From positions 79,910 through 143,909 of the forward strand of contig UESW01004358.1 of assembly GCA_900491605.1 (NCBI GenBank): 64,000 nucleotides of DNA, in the 5' to 3' direction. The notes under the pieces were generated by a model. The model made no database searches and was not told where the DNA came from. It saw only the letters and a program-made list of their open reading frames with translations. The position numbers and the translations under genes were made by a program. Origin of the DNA: Calamus simplicifolius. Taxonomy: Eukaryota; Streptophyta; Magnoliopsida; Arecales; Arecaceae. Shown here in pieces: positions 11,467-23,499 of the stretch; position 1 is the stretch's first letter; each line of letters opens with the position of its first letter.

Positions 11467-11628
11467 CATTTGATGGTAGGGAGGTATGTTTCTTGGGTGA
11501 TAGGAGAAGGTTGCCCTCAGGAGTGATTTTTGCCTTGTCAGCTAATAAAATGCTAACAAAGAGATGTGAAGCCTATTTAGCTTGTGCAGTGAGCCTAGAG
11601 GGCAATGGTTTAGAGCTGAAATATCCCT

Positions 11629-12960
11629 GTGGTAAGGGATTTTCTAGATGTATTTTTTGAGGAGCTGCCAGGGTTACCTCCTGACAGAGGATTTGATTTC
11701 AGTATAGATCTAGTTCCAGATACCAGACCAATAGCCAGGGCACCTTATAGAATGGCTCCAGTTGAATTGAAAGAATTAAAAGTCAGTTACATGAATTATT
11801 GGATAAAGGGTTTATTAGACCCAGTATTTCGGCCATGGGGTGCACCAGTGTTGTTTGTAAAGAAAAAGGATGGTACCTTGAGGTTGTGTATAGACTATAG
11901 ACAGTTGAACAAGGTGACCATTAGAAACAATTATCCATTGTCCAAGGATCGATGATTTGTTTGATCAGCTGCAGGGGAGCAGTGTTTTCAAAGATTGATC
12001 CAAGATCTGGGTATCATCAATTGAGATAAAGAATGAGGATATATCTAAGACTGCTTTCAGGACCAGATATGGTCATTATGAGTTCTTGGTGATGCCATTT
12101 GGCTTGACAAATGCTCCAGCTGCTTTTATGGTCTGATGAATCAAGTATTTCAAGAGTATCTAGATAAATTTGTGATAGTATTCATTGATGACATCTTGAT
12201 TTATTCTAGAAGTAGTGAAGAGCATGAACAGCATCTGAGGACAGTTTTGCAGATTTTGAGAAAAAAAATTATATGCAAAGTTTAGTAAAAGTGAATTTTG
12301 GCTGGATGAGGTAAATTTTTGGGACATGTAGTTTCAGCCAAAGGTATTATGGTAGATCCTCAAAAGATTGAAGCTATAGTGAATTGGGTATCACCTACCA
12401 ATCAGACTGAGGTGAGGAGTTTCTTGGGCTAGCAGGATATATAGAAGATTTATAGAAAATTTTTCGATTTTGGCTTCTCCTATGACTAAGCTGCTTAGAA
12501 AGAATATCAAGTTTGATTGGTCTGAATGAATGCCAAAAGAGTATGGATGAATTGAAAGGAGATTAACCTCAGCCCCAATTCTAATACTTTCCTGATGATG
12601 CTAATGATGTGATCTATAGTGATGCCTCATTGAAGGGTTTGGGTGTGTTTTAATGCAGAATGAAAAAGTAATGGCTTATATATCTAGACAGTTGAGATCC
12701 CATGAAAAGAATTACCCACCCATGATTTGGAGTTAGCTGCTGTTATATTTGCATTGAAGTTTGGAGGCACTACTTGTATGGAAAAGAGGTGCCAGATATT
12801 TACTGATCATAAGAGCTTGAAATATATTCTGACCCAGAAGGAATTGAATTTAAGGCAGAGAAGATGGATTGAATTAATTAAAGGACTATGATTGCACTAT
12901 TGAGTATCACCCAGGGAAAGCTAATGTTGTGGCTGATGCCTTGAGTCGGAAGTCTATGGC
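11629..12960 (+). pseudogene. Tekay-type RT and RNase H relic
   Basis: RT begins in an open piece with LPGLPPDRGFDFSIDLVPD, YRMAPVELKELK and KKKDGTLRLCIDYRQLNK (11629-11955), then breaks into several frames. The catalytic FIDD is still readable at 12181-12192 with ILIYSRSSEEHEQHL after it. RNase H is readable in pieces from about 12590 to 12960 (AYISRQL, TDHKSL, ADALSRKS), with stops and frameshifts between. Order and motifs place it with Tekay/Del. Clearly dead. Confidence 0.85.
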
Positions 12961-14000
12961 CACATTGGCTTCTATTAGAACCGTACAGCTACCCTTGATG
13001 ATTGAGTTAAGGAGGTTAGATGCAGAGCTAGCTGTAGAAGAATCAGGAGCCTTGTTGGCTACTTTCAGAGTGAGACCCCAATGTAGAAGAAATAAGAGAG
13101 ACTCAGTGCTAGATCTAGTTGCTTAAAGCTAGAGATTTAATTCAGAGTGGGTCTCAGTCAGAGTTTTCTGTTAGAGGTGATGGAGTGTTATTATTCAAGG
13201 GCAGAGTTTGTGTGCCAGCTGTGGAATCAGTGAAAGATCAGATTTTAAGGAAGCACATAGCTCAGCTTATTCAATGCATCCAGGTAGTACTAAGATGTAT
13301 AGAACTATCAAACAATTACTGGTGGAATGGTATGAAAAAGGAGATAGCTGAGTATGTATCTAAGTGTTTTGTGTCAGCAGATTAAGGCTGAACATCAGTG
13401 TCCACTGGAAAGCTTCAGCCTCTGTTTGTGCCAGAGTGGAAATGGGAGCATATAACTATGGATTTTGTTGTAGGACTCCCAAGACCAGAAGGGGCAATGA
13501 TGCTATATGGGTGATAGTTGATAGATTGACTAAGTCTGCTCATTTTCTGCCTATTAAGATTGTCTTTACCTTGGATAGATTAGCAGAATTATATGTGCAT
13601 GAAATTGTGAGTAGGCATGGTGTGCCAGTATCAATAGTATCAGATAGAGATCCAAGGTTTACATCTCAATTTTGGCAGAATTACAGAAAGCTTTGGGGAC
13701 TAAATTGAGGTTCAGTACAATTTTATCCCAAACTGATGGTCAGTCAGAGAGAACCATCCAGACACTGGAGGATATGCTGAAAGCTTGTGTCATGAATTTT
13801 CTGGTAGCTGGGATGATCATCTGCCTTTGGTAGAGTTTGCTTACAATAACAGTTTCCATTCTAGCATTGATATGGCACCATATGAGGCCTTGTATGGAGA
13901 AAATATAGAACTCCAGTGTGTTGGGATGAGGAGGAAGAGAGAGGCTGTTAGGCCCAGAGTTAGTGTAGCTTACAGCAAATCAAGTTAAAATCATAAGAGC
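12929..14000 (+). pseudogene. Tekay-type integrase relic
   Basis: After the RNase H end (ADALSRKS) come the decayed zinc-binding region (QILRKHIAQ, NNYWWNGMKKEIAEYV, about 13230-13380), then the core in two main pieces: AIWVIVDRLTKSAHFLP and IVSDRDPRFTSQFW (13364-13708), and QTDGQSERTIQTLEDML with LVEFAYNNSFHSSIDMAPYEALYG (about 13730-13915). Catalytic Asp and Glu contexts survive but lie in different frames. Confidence 0.85.
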
Positions 14001-14505
14001 TAAATTAAAGGCAGCTAGGATAGACAGAAGAGCTATGCAGATAAAAGCATAGGGAGGTAAAGTTTGAGGTTGGAGATAAAGTCTTTCTGAAGGTATCTCC
14101 TGAAGAGGTATTATGAGGTTTGGAAAGAAAGACAAGTTGAGTCCAGGTATATTGGACCCTATGAAATCTTGGAAAGAGTTGGGATACTTGCTTATAGATT
14201 GGCCTTTACCTCCAGAGTTATCTTAGATTCATAATGTATTCCATATATCAATGCTTAGGAGGTATGTACCGGATTCCTCCCATGTGTTCAAGCTGAGACT
14301 ATAGAGTTGCAGAAAGATTTATCATTTGCAATGAAACTAGTGAAAATCTTGAGCAGAGAGATTAAGCAGCTCCATAGTAAAAGAACCACATTAGTTAAGG
14401 TGCAATGGTTGAATTATCAGAAGGAAGAAGCTACATGAGAGCGAGAGGATGAGATGAGATTGAAGTATCCCCATCTATTTGAGAACATATCTAGCTAAAT
14501 TTTGA
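14001..14505 (+). pseudogene. Tekay-type integrase C-terminus and chromodomain relic
   Basis: Pieces reading VKFEVGDKVFLKVSP, YIGPYEILERVG and YRLAF mark the integrase C-terminal GPY/F-like region. From about 14330 a chromodomain relic reads KILSREIKQL, LVKVQWLNYQKEEAT, a TGA where Trp is expected, then EREDEMRLKYPHLF and a stop. The Trp-to-stop change is the expected one-base G-to-A type. Confidence 0.7.
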
Positions 14506-14518
14506 GAACAAAATTTCT

Positions 14519-14532
14519 TAAGGGGAGAGAAT
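14519..14532 (+). other. Polypurine tract of Tekay-type element
   Basis: TAAGGGGAGAGAAT precedes TTTAACATC, which looks like a mutated LTR start (TG changed to TT). Confidence 0.7.
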
Positions 14533-16240
14533 TTTAACATCTTAAAAATTTTGTAATCTTTGTAATATTAATGACATTTTCATTGGTGTGTTGGCCACTT
14601 GAAAAATGTAAAAAAAAAATTTAGAGTGTAAATGAGTATATTCTTGTGTGCTAATGATTTGGATTAAAAAAAAAGAGAGATTTGAGTTTTAATAGGCCTA
14701 CATCATAAGAAAAATCAAGTTTAGTTTGAGTTTGCCCATAAGTGTCGTATTTTAGCAATTTAAGTCAACTCTTACAGTGAGAGTCGACTCTAGCACGATT
14801 TAACGCTTCCAGCACGCTCTCGAGTTGACTCCTGCAAAAAGGCAAGTCGACTCGATAAAAAAATAGAGAGACAAATTCTGTTTCGTGCTCAAGTTGATTC
14901 AAGATTCTGTGTAAGTTGACTTGAGATTCTACTCAAGACGGCAGGTTTTTGGGTTAAATCTTGAAAATTCTAACTTTATTCCGTTTCAAGTCCGATTTGA
15001 GTGCTGTTTATACCGTTGAACTTCTAAAATCGAGCTCTTTGAGTTAGTAGGGTTTTTTCCCAAAAAATATTGCATAAAAGTATCAATTTAAATGATAACA
15101 ATAGTTTGGTCTATAAATTATTTAAAAAATATGTTTAGGGGTAAAATAGGAAAAGACTATGAGGCCATTTGTTAATTATGCTAAGGGCAAATTAGAAAGA
15201 AAATCTAATGGCAAAATATTATGGTTATGAGTGAGCTACGTGTTTTCCAAAAAGCGTGCCTTAAGAGTTATTGAGGGCAATATGGGAATTAGCCATGGTA
15301 TTTATAACCCACTATTCATGCCTTGGTTCCTAAGTCATCGTAGAAAAAAAAAAAGAGAAAAGGGAAAGGTGGGTTCAGCCAGAGAAAGAATGAAAGAGAG
15401 GAAGAAAGAGAAAAAGAAGAAAAGAGGAAGAAGAAGAAAAGGGAAAGAGAAAGGAAGAGAGCGGAAGCTTAGGGTTCGTGCTTGTTCTAGGTAAGCTATA
15501 ATCTTCCTAGACCTTGTTTGGTTTTAGACTTCCTTAAATTCTTGTATTTAAGATGATAGTAGAGGTGATAGTGAATAGAGAAAGGATAAAAAAAAATAAT
15601 GAGATATTAGATGTTTGATCATGCATGCATTCATAGTTTTAGGAAAGCCTTGAGTGTAGGTGGTCCTAATGGTTACTATGTCTGTATGATGACATAGTTC
15701 AAGAGGGTTGTTCCAGGAAGTAGGAACATCGAATTGAGAATCAGTTAAAAGGATATTTCTCTAAGGTGAGTGGATTTCTCATCTAGCCCTAAAAATTTTA
15801 TTTTGAGCTAGTATAGTAATGTTTAATACTTAGTTGTGGTATGATAGTATAGTATTATATATATTTTTAAATCTAAAAAATGAGAACCTAGTATATGATA
15901 TTTTAATAAATGGGTTTTGAGGCACGAATCTTAAAGCATGAGCTTTGATGCATGAATTTTAGATGCATACATGATATTATTTGCATGGTGAATTATTAAA
16001 AAGAATATGTTTGGATGCATGTATCATACAGAACATTCGGATAGATATGGGGCTGATCACCTTTTAGACTGTGCTGTAGTATTAGCATTGCACACTACTA
16101 TTGAGCTGGCAACTCCTTGCGATTCGATTATATGATGAACCCCAGGATCAGGGGTAAGTGCATGCCAGACCAGACCTAGTGGGGCAGGTTGTAAGCAGCC
16201 CATGGGGGCATAAATCATAGCTCAGTGGAGCTGGTTATTA
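14533..16240 (+). repeat. 3' LTR of Tekay-type element, truncated
   Basis: Follows the purine tract. From 15366 it parallels 7470 onward, through the GA-rich tract (about 15345-15465). It stops matching after GGTTATTA at 16240; about 1.3 kb of the LTR end is missing. The part at 14755-14940 holds several GAGTCGACTC-like words. A TATA-like TATTTATAA lies near 15299. Confidence 0.85.
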
Positions 16241-16847
16241 CTATTGATGTGAGATCAAAAAATTTTGCAAGAGATGACTAATGAAAGGATGAAAGACTTA
16301 AGCATTCCTTAAAGATGATCTTAATATCTATAGTGCATAAAATTAGGAGTCAAGTTATGCATTTCAAGCTATGATTAATTATTACGGAAGGCTTAATCAG
16401 AGCCTATCCCTACTAATCATCAAACTAAGAGGGATACCATTATCATCTCTATAAGAGGGATACCATTCAGATCTTCAATTGGTTTTGCTTATTGCTCATC
16501 TAACTCATTATAATATTAAGATTTTTAATTGGTAACATCTTTGTTGATTTAATACTCCTCTTTAAACTTGCATTATAACTTTGTTGTGCTACCATTTTAT
16601 CTCTTTAAGCTTCCCAGCTCTTTGGATGATAGGAAATTTTATAAGGAGAGGATAAGTTAGTATAATAACTCTTAAGGCATTCAGGCTCAGCTGACCTTAG
16701 ATTGCATTGTAAGAGGATGATTAGAAAATCCATCATTATGGTCTAGCAACAAGGTTCTTCTCCTATAGTTATTAATAGGGTGATTAAATATTTAGTATGG
16801 ATAGATTCTCTAGTAAAGTCAACTAATGATGCTTCTGTTAATTTTAA

Positions 16848-18140
16848 CTAGTCATCGCTTATATCCATCATTTGGAAGGTATCATAGAAATGAATGTCTA
16901 CTAAGCTATCATTATGTATCAAAATTCTCTTCACCTGATAGTTAGCCACAGTCACTGATATGATTAGGGCATCATTATGAGGCACCTGTACTTTCTTTAG
17001 ATCTTCTTTAGAAAATGTAAAACTTAGTTTAACTTTGATCTTGATCTTCTTTAGGGATAGCTCCTTTACTATCATTTGCCATATATAGGCCTTTTAAGTC
17101 AAGAAACTCTCTCCACTAGTAGTAAATCTGCCATGAATAATATTAATAATCCTCGTTGTAGGTTGATTGCCTTCTTTCAAGTTGGGGCTTTTCTTGGCTA
17201 GTTTGCTCGGGCTACTGTGATCTCGAATATAGTAACCAAAATACCCCTATAAATAAGGTCAATGATTTCTTCCTTTAAGTGTTTGTATTCTTTACTGTCA
17301 TATTTATGATTTTGATAAAATTGACAATATTTACTCCGATCCCTCTTTATGGGCTTAGCCCTCATCTTTGGAGGTTAGCACATGCAGTCCTCATGATTGA
17401 TCTACATCATCATTTGCACCAAGATGTATTTAAGGGAGTGTATATCTCAAACATCCAAGGAAAAGTTTTTAGTCAGGTCTTCTAAGCTCCTCAAGGTTTC
17501 TTCTGGGACTCTTTGGGCTTCGGTCATTCTTTTCTTAGCACTTCATCCTAAACTACCCTTCATTTTTTTATGAGCATTATATTTTTTTTACCATTATAAT
17601 ATATTTCTTAGCTCCCACTACTAACTTGGTAAGGTCTCTTGAAGAATATTTCATCAAGAAGAAGCTAAATCTAGAGTTCCTTAGGCTGCCCATCAGGTCT
17701 ATGATGGTAACCAAGGAATCCAAATCTTAGGCTTCCAATACTTTTTAATTGAATTGCTGAATATATTCCCTTGATGATTCATCTTTCTTCTGCTTGATGA
17801 GAATCCTTACACAAATCTTTCAATGCTTCTTTGCTTAGGAAGTGACTGACGAATAATTAGCTTTGGTTCTTAAAGGAACTAAAAAAAGCAGACTTCAAGT
17901 TAGAATACCATGTCCAAGTATCTTTCTTCGAAGTTACTAAGAAGGTTCAACATATAATGGCATCTAACTTGTCATGCAGTATCATGAGTGCTTTGAAGCT
18001 CTCAAATAATCGATGGGATTATCTTAATGAACATTGGCTCTTGACATAATTGAGGTCATTGGACAAGTTTACCCCTACCCTGGACATGTTGCATCATGGC
18101 TTCAATTCTTTTATTTATCTCCTATAGTTGTTGATTTATT
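16848..18140 (-). pseudogene. Tat-like Ty3/gypsy gag-protease relic, copy A
   Basis: The best piece (16848-17075) reads PHNDALIISVTVANYQVK and ILIHNDSLVDIHFYDTF, the protease block of Tat/Ogre/Retand-type elements (usually a PHNDALVVS... context followed by LIDNGSS-like residues); the catalytic region has decayed. Further right, broken frames keep gag features: a zinc-binding-like stretch equivalent to KYCQFHQDRKYDSKEY in copy C and a gag core tail like ITELVVGAKKYINGKK. No RT or integrase was found next to it. Not a functional gene. Confidence 0.6.
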
Positions 18141-18959
18141 TATTGTTATCTAACCTAGGATTTTTCGATTTGTATGCTCGTTCAATCGCAACAATCAATC
18201 CTAAGGCTCCTTACGTCAGCCATCTTTGTATTTGCCCTTACCTCATTGAGTCTAGTAATTTTGAGGGTCTTCACCAAACTCTAGATGAGGTCGGTCATTT
18301 CTGACAGATCGATAGGCCCTTTAGTCTAATTTGGGTTGGCCTCTAGAATTGGATCATTGGGGAGCCAAATTCTAGATTAGATTGATGAGCATGTCAACTT
18401 ATTGCATTATGATATTCAATTGCTTCTAAGTAATAGCAGATGCTAATAGTATTGGCGAAGGATCTAGATTAGTGGGGCCCTTTGCAAAGTTTTAGGACTT
18501 GAACTAAGCATTGCGTGTATCGATTTGGATAGTATTCACTCTCTAATTTTTCCTTTTGGTTGACTTTGTTGGGCACTCTTAGTCGCTTTCTATAGATGGC
18601 AATAATTGTTGCCATCCAAAATTGTTCTTCATTTGTTAATGAAAGAAATATGTCATATCTCGAACTGACATAGCACCTTCATTAGTCAACATATATGCAC
18701 ATCTGCAAAATGAGAGAGGAAGCAAAAGAGGTCTGAGTATTATCTCTATGGGGACTCCATCGATTCTCTAGTCAGCCAGAGGACAAAAAAGTTTAGAGCT
18801 CAAGGATTGGGCTAAACTTGTTACCTGTTAGGTTTGGAGTTGCTTTTATAGGCATTAGAAAAATCTTCTTAGAGTTGGACCACCCATGAAAGAACGGTTT
18901 AAATGATTTACTTTGTCAAGGTGCTCTAAGCAATAAACTATGTGGAAGTCCTTGTGGTG

Positions 18960-18962
18960 CCC

Positions 18963-18983
<21 letters not shown>
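18960..18983. repeat. C24 homopolymer
   Basis: Twenty-four uninterrupted C followed by ten A, in R1. Copy B has a shorter mixed CCCCCCC tract here. Confidence 0.97.
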
Positions 18984-18993
<10 letters not shown>

Positions 18994-19311
18994 GAAAAAG
19001 AAAAAGAAAAAGAGAGGCTAAGTCATGATACTTTTGATGAAGCTTGAAGCTTTTATCTCTACTGTCGCAAATCTAACTTCTAATCCTACTCCATATCTAT
19101 AACTTTTCACCTTTTATTTTGTCTTACATCTAATTTTGCTTCTTGTGATCTTACTTTGATTCTCTTAATAAAACTAGAAAAAGACCTCCTTTCTCTATTT
19201 TCAAATAAAAAGAAAGAGAAAAAGCTATCAAAGAAGAAAGACTAGCGGTTTCACTTAGAGACACATCTTTGAGAAACAAAAAAAAGTTTGACATTATAAT
19301 ACTTGTTCCTA

Positions 19312-19314
<3 letters not shown>

Positions 19315-19350
<36 letters not shown>
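19315..19350. repeat. (TC)18 microsatellite
   Basis: Uninterrupted TC dinucleotides in R1. The same site is (TC)n in copy C (53117-53154) and mostly poly-C in copy B (43576-43595). Apparent Arg-Glu repeat ORFs on the minus strand come from this tract. Confidence 0.97.
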
Positions 19351-19352
<2 letters not shown>

Positions 19353-20384
19353 ATAAGCCATGCTATGTATCTGATGCTTCATTCTAAACATGGCCAAGAG
19401 AAATGGCGTAGCAACCAATATTAGTCTTATTAGGTACACTTAACAAGGAATCCAAAATGTAAATTGGCAATTGGCAGGGGGTTTGCAGAAAGAAACCGAG
19501 CTAGAATGCATTACAAGTTATTGTATCACTTGAGAATGGACCATGCTTCAAATCTAGTGGTGGCATCTCCACCATATTTCTAGTAAAATTTCAAGCATCA
19601 AAATGATAACGCATGAACGTGCGAGTTATTTTGTCTGTGGATCTCAAATATCAAAACGAGTTTAGAAGGGATTAAGGGACACCATGTCAAGGATTGAAGT
19701 TGGAAAGTTCAAAATTGAAATTGGATTGATTAGATACAACTGATGAGTGGTGCAAAAATGGAAGTGACGGTTGAGCACCAAAAGCTAGGTTAAAAATATT
19801 TCTTATGTTCATCATGTATCATGACAATATATGAATCATGCCGATGGATCTCACCCATTTTGGAAGAGAATTATGGCAATACTTTAAGTCAATATATTTG
19901 CTATTAAATTTTTTGATTAAGGTACAATATCTTTAAATTATTTTAGGTAATAAATTGAAGGCCTTTGTACATGGGCTTCAAAATACATTTATCATGACAA
20001 CAATACATTTGCATAAACATTGATATCAATGGATCTCACCCAATATAGAAGGGAAATTATGGTAGGGATTTAATTCATCATATTTGCTTTGTGATTCTCT
20101 CAACCTAAGTGCAGTGTATTTGAAATTATTTTGGGTTATAAATTGGAGAGCCATTCTACAAAGGCTCCAAAGAAATGTGTAGCTGGGTGCATAAGAGGAA
20201 TTGTGCCATGCCTTTCAATGACATCACCATCTTCATTATCTATTATAAGGGGAGATTCAAAGTAGTTGGGTTGGATTTGAGTGATCATGCCAATGTTATC
20301 ATGCTTTGAGGCTGAGAGTTTGATCCCAACTTACCCATTATGTTCCAATTCGTAAGTATGAAAATATAATTACACCAATTAGAG

Positions 20385-20700
20385 GTGGGCACTGGGCCAT
20401 GCCGTCCATGGCACGGCACAGCCCAGGCCCACATGGGCCATGCCAGGCACGGCCCCGTACTGCTACAGTACCGAGCCATGCCGGCATGGCCCAATGAACC
20501 GTGCCGTGCCGGGCGCGGAAATTTTTTTTTGTTGGTCCAGCACGGCTCGGCCCATGACGGGTCTGGGCCGGCCCGCCATGCCGTGCCGGCACAGCCCAGC
20601 CGGGCCAGCACAGCCAAGGTGGCCTGAGCCGTGCTGGCCCAGGTGGGCCTGGGCCGTGCCAGGCACGGCCCACCTGGGGCCTATCCCATGCTTGGCTCAA
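20385..20700. repeat. GC-rich subterminal arm of hAT element
   Basis: About 300 bp of GC-rich sequence in an AT-rich neighbourhood, made of recurring GGCACGGC, GGCCATGCC and GCCGTGCC words in both orientations, some forming local dyads. Subterminal word arrays are where hAT transposases bind (family knowledge). Long open frames on both strands here are composition artefacts. Confidence 0.75.
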
Positions 20701-21007
20701 ATAAAAAAATTTGTAAAAAAAATATTTTTTTTGATAAATTAAAAAATTATTAGGAATAAAAAAAAATTATTAATATAAAGCCACCTTATAGGTGGGGGGT
20801 TTGGCATAGAGCCCTACCAGTTGATTAATTTAAAATCAAAATGATACAGAAGGGAGGAGGGCTAGGCCTGACCTCCAGAACATAATACAATAAGCAAGGA
20901 GAAAAAATAGAAACAAAAAAGATAAAGATGACTTACTTTAAGTTTTTAATAATTTAAAAAATAAAAATATACAATTATAAAAGTAGAAATGACTCACTCA
21001 TCACTCA

Positions 21008-23018
21008 TCAGTCATCAGTAGTATTTGTGTCATCGTCATCTTTGCTGGTTAAGTCATGTCCAACTTTATCTTGAAGCCTCACCTCAGCATCCAACCAGTC
21101 TTTGAAGCAGATAAGCATCTCAACTGTCTCGTCAGTCATCCTACTTCTCTTTTCATCTAAAATACGTTGACCTGCACTGAAAGCGGATTCCGATGCTACT
21201 GTGGACATCGGCACAACTAAAACATCTCGTGCAATGGTAGACATAACAGGATATTGATTTTTAACACTCTTCCACTAAGCTAATACATCTAGACTTTCTA
21301 TTTGTTCTTCATCATATGCAGAATGAAGATCGTTTCATAAATAAAATTTCAATTCATTACTTAAAGATGAATAAGATGATGAAGCATGTGTGTGTCTTCT
21401 AATGAATGAAAAAATAGATGACGAATGAGATCTAGAAGAAGAAGCAGCGCTTTGAGCAGGTATTCTAGATTCACAAATTTTATCATTATATAAATAATAA
21501 ATATCATTAAGAAGTCATGTTACCTCATCTTTAGTAGGTTCAGAATTTTGATTCATGTTTTCACAATATTGATCAATTAAAAAAATTACACCATTTAATT
21601 TAACTCTAGGATCAAAAACAACAGCTAAGTTATGCAATGGACATATCCTATTCCAATATTCATTCTATTTAGTTTCCATATTATGTATAATAGGCATTAA
21701 AACTTCATGATATCTATATTCTTTAAATTTTTACTAATTACATATGCTTTTTGTAAAAATAAATAAAAAGTTGGATAATAAATACCTGAAAGAACATTTG
21801 TAGCATCATAAAAGTAACCAAAAAATCTTCTAAAATTTTACCTTGATTCCAATCAGCTTCAGTCAATGTAAATCCTAATCCACGCTCATTAATATAAGCA
21901 CTTAATAAGTTCTTATATGGATATGTATCATGTATCATGGCGTAGGTACTATTCCAACGAGTGATTACATCAAGTTTAAATTTTTTAAACGTTTACCATG
22001 ATCTACACATAATTGTTTAAATTCTTAAAGTCTTGACCTTGAAGCATGAATAAAAGAAACTACATTTCTAATTTTTGAAATAACCTCTTGAATTATGTTC
22101 ATGCCAGATTGAGCAGAAAGATTTAATATATGACATGCATATATAATATGAAATAATTATCCATCTAAAATGGGATGCAAAGAGTGTTTAATAATGCAAC
22201 AGTAGAATTATTATTAGATGCATTATCAAAAGTAATTGACATTATTTTATTATTAATATTATATGAGCATGCGATTTGATAAAAAATATTTGAAATTTGT
22301 TGTCTTGAATGCGGAAAATTAAAAGCATGAAAAGCAATGATTCATTTATTTAATTGCCAATCATTATCAATATAATGAGCAGTAATAGAAATAAAACAAT
22401 TACTACATACAGATGCCGACTAAATATCAGAAGTTAAAGAAATTCTAGCATTTAAATTTGAGAGGCTTTCCGTTAAACTTTGTTTCATTGCTAAAAAGTT
22501 TGTCATAGCCACTCTTTTAAAGGTATGCCTACTAGTTCTTTTATAAGCAGGTTGTAGGCCTAATTGAACATATCTTTCAAAATTATAAGATTCAGATAAA
22601 CTAAAAGGTAATTCATCTTGAACTATCCATCTTACCAGTAATTTTCTTTGATTTTGTGGTTATATGCAAAATTGCCTACAAGTAATCCCTCTTGTATATT
22701 AAGGAGTCCTTGCTGACTGGAATCATGCATCCTATGACTCTCTTGATGTCTTCTTAGATGCCCTGTTCCCCCAGTACTAGAACAACGGTAAAGTTTTGCA
22801 CATTTTTTACATTTTGCTTTATAGACTCCATCAACTATAATTCTATCGAAATCAATCCAAACATTACTACTCCTCTTACGAGAAGAGGTTTGACACTCAC
22901 TGACACTAGCTCTAGATGGAACTTGGAGTTGGGATTGGGGTTGGGGTCCTTGGGGATTAGTTTCCTCACCCTCAGAAAAAATGTGCATATTAAAATTACT
23001 TTCGTTAAAAGATGTCAT
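21008..23018 (-). pseudogene. hAT transposase relic (BED finger to dimerisation domain)
   Basis: N-terminal piece (22632-23018, 128 codons from MTSFNESNFN) carries a BED zinc finger: VWIDFDRI at residues 53-60, C70, C73, H91 and H95. Middle pieces (about 21250-22630) read as hAT transposase only in broken frames, e.g. a readable DNASNN-like block near 22215-22240. The C-terminal piece (21008-21244) reads ARDVLVVPMSTVASESAFSAG and RMTDETVEMLICFKDWL, the classic hAT dimerisation domain. Many stops and frameshifts separate the ends, so no active enzyme is expected from this copy. Confidence 0.88.
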
Positions 23019-23401
23019 ATCTAAAATTTTTAATTAATAAAAATAAAAAATAAAAACTAACCCACAAAAAGGAATTGAGAAAAGATCAGAGGTGGAGGCA
23101 TGGAGCCGAGATTTGTGAGCTTCCTCTTGCGCTCTCGCCTCTCAACAAGAATTGACCTTGTAGCACTTGACTACTTACTTGAGCACTTGCTACTTTAAGA
23201 ATACTTAAAAACTAAAAATTAAATTGCTAATCTACTGGAAGAGAGAAATAGTAGTAATAGAGGAGTTGGTTTGGTGCTGTAAAAATGAGGGAGAGTTCAT
23301 CTATGTATAGAATTTCTATTTTTTTTTCCAAACTACCCTTTGATATAGCCGTTATATGACTGTTGGGAGGGGTAAAATTGTCTAAACCCCTCCCAACAAT
23401 C

Positions 23402-23466
23402 TTTAACGGCTATATAGCCGTTAAAAATGGATATAGCCGTTTTTAACGGCTATATAGCCGTTAAAA
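23402..23466. repeat. Twin perfect palindromes in right arm of hAT element
   Basis: A 24-bp perfect palindrome at 23402-23425 and a 26-bp one at 23441-23466 share the core AACGGCTATATAGCCGTT. Degraded copies lie just outside (about 23345 and 23430). Confidence 0.92.
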
Positions 23467-23499
23467 ACGGCACGCCCAGTGCCCACCACTAACACCAAT

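Larger units (their letters stand above)
7470..16240 (+). mobile_element. Tekay/Del-type Ty3/gypsy chromovirus, old and broken
   Basis: Plus-strand element. Part of its 5' LTR (7470-9605), a damaged primer binding site, decayed gag, protease, RT, RNase H, integrase and chromodomain, a purine tract and a truncated 3' LTR (14533-16240) are visible. The match of 7470 onward with 15366 onward shows that the younger chromovirus entered the 5' LTR. Motifs NYPTHDLEL-like (decayed), DYDCTIEYHPGKANVVADALSRK and a C-terminal chromodomain relic indicate Tekay/Del (family knowledge). LTR copies are only about 85-90 % alike by eye, so the element is much older than the one inside it. Confidence 0.88.
18911..19556. 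repeat. Internal repeat R1, copy A
   Basis: Begins with the GGTGCTC(C)AA word family, passes a C24 run and a (TC)18 microsatellite and ends at GAATGGACCATGC. Homologous to R2 of the same unit (27552-28291) but clearly diverged. Function unknown. Confidence 0.7.
16241..20379. repeat. Macro-tandem array copy A, first part
   Basis: Parallels copy B from 39559 and copy C from 49315, starting at CTATTGATG against CTAATGATG. By eye about 92 % like B over a sampled 175 bp. Holds a Tat-like gag-protease relic and repeat R1. It lacks about 0.9 kb present in both B (about 42230-43150) and C (about 51990-52855), the joint being near 18905. Confidence 0.9.
20380..23491 (-). mobile_element. hAT DNA transposon, 3112 bp, with decayed transposase
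   Basis: 18-bp terminal inverted repeats TAGAGGTGGGCACTGGGC and TAGTGGTGGGCACTGGGC (one mismatch) are flanked by a perfect 8-bp target duplication ACACCAAT (20372-20379 and 23492-23499). Copies B (about 44620-44640) and C hold the empty site. The transposase relic is on the minus strand. The left arm (20390-20695) is very GC-rich with repeated CACGGC/GGCCATGCC words; the right arm (23340-23470) holds palindromes. The end resembles TIRs of the rice Dart family, from memory. Cut-and-paste hAT elements make 8-bp duplications (established). Confidence 0.95.

Noticed and set aside
20285..20742. Overlapping 67-120 codon frames on both strands rich in Ala, Gly, Pro, Trp
   Set aside because: All come from the GC-rich word array in the left arm of the hAT element; open frames on both strands at once are expected from composition.
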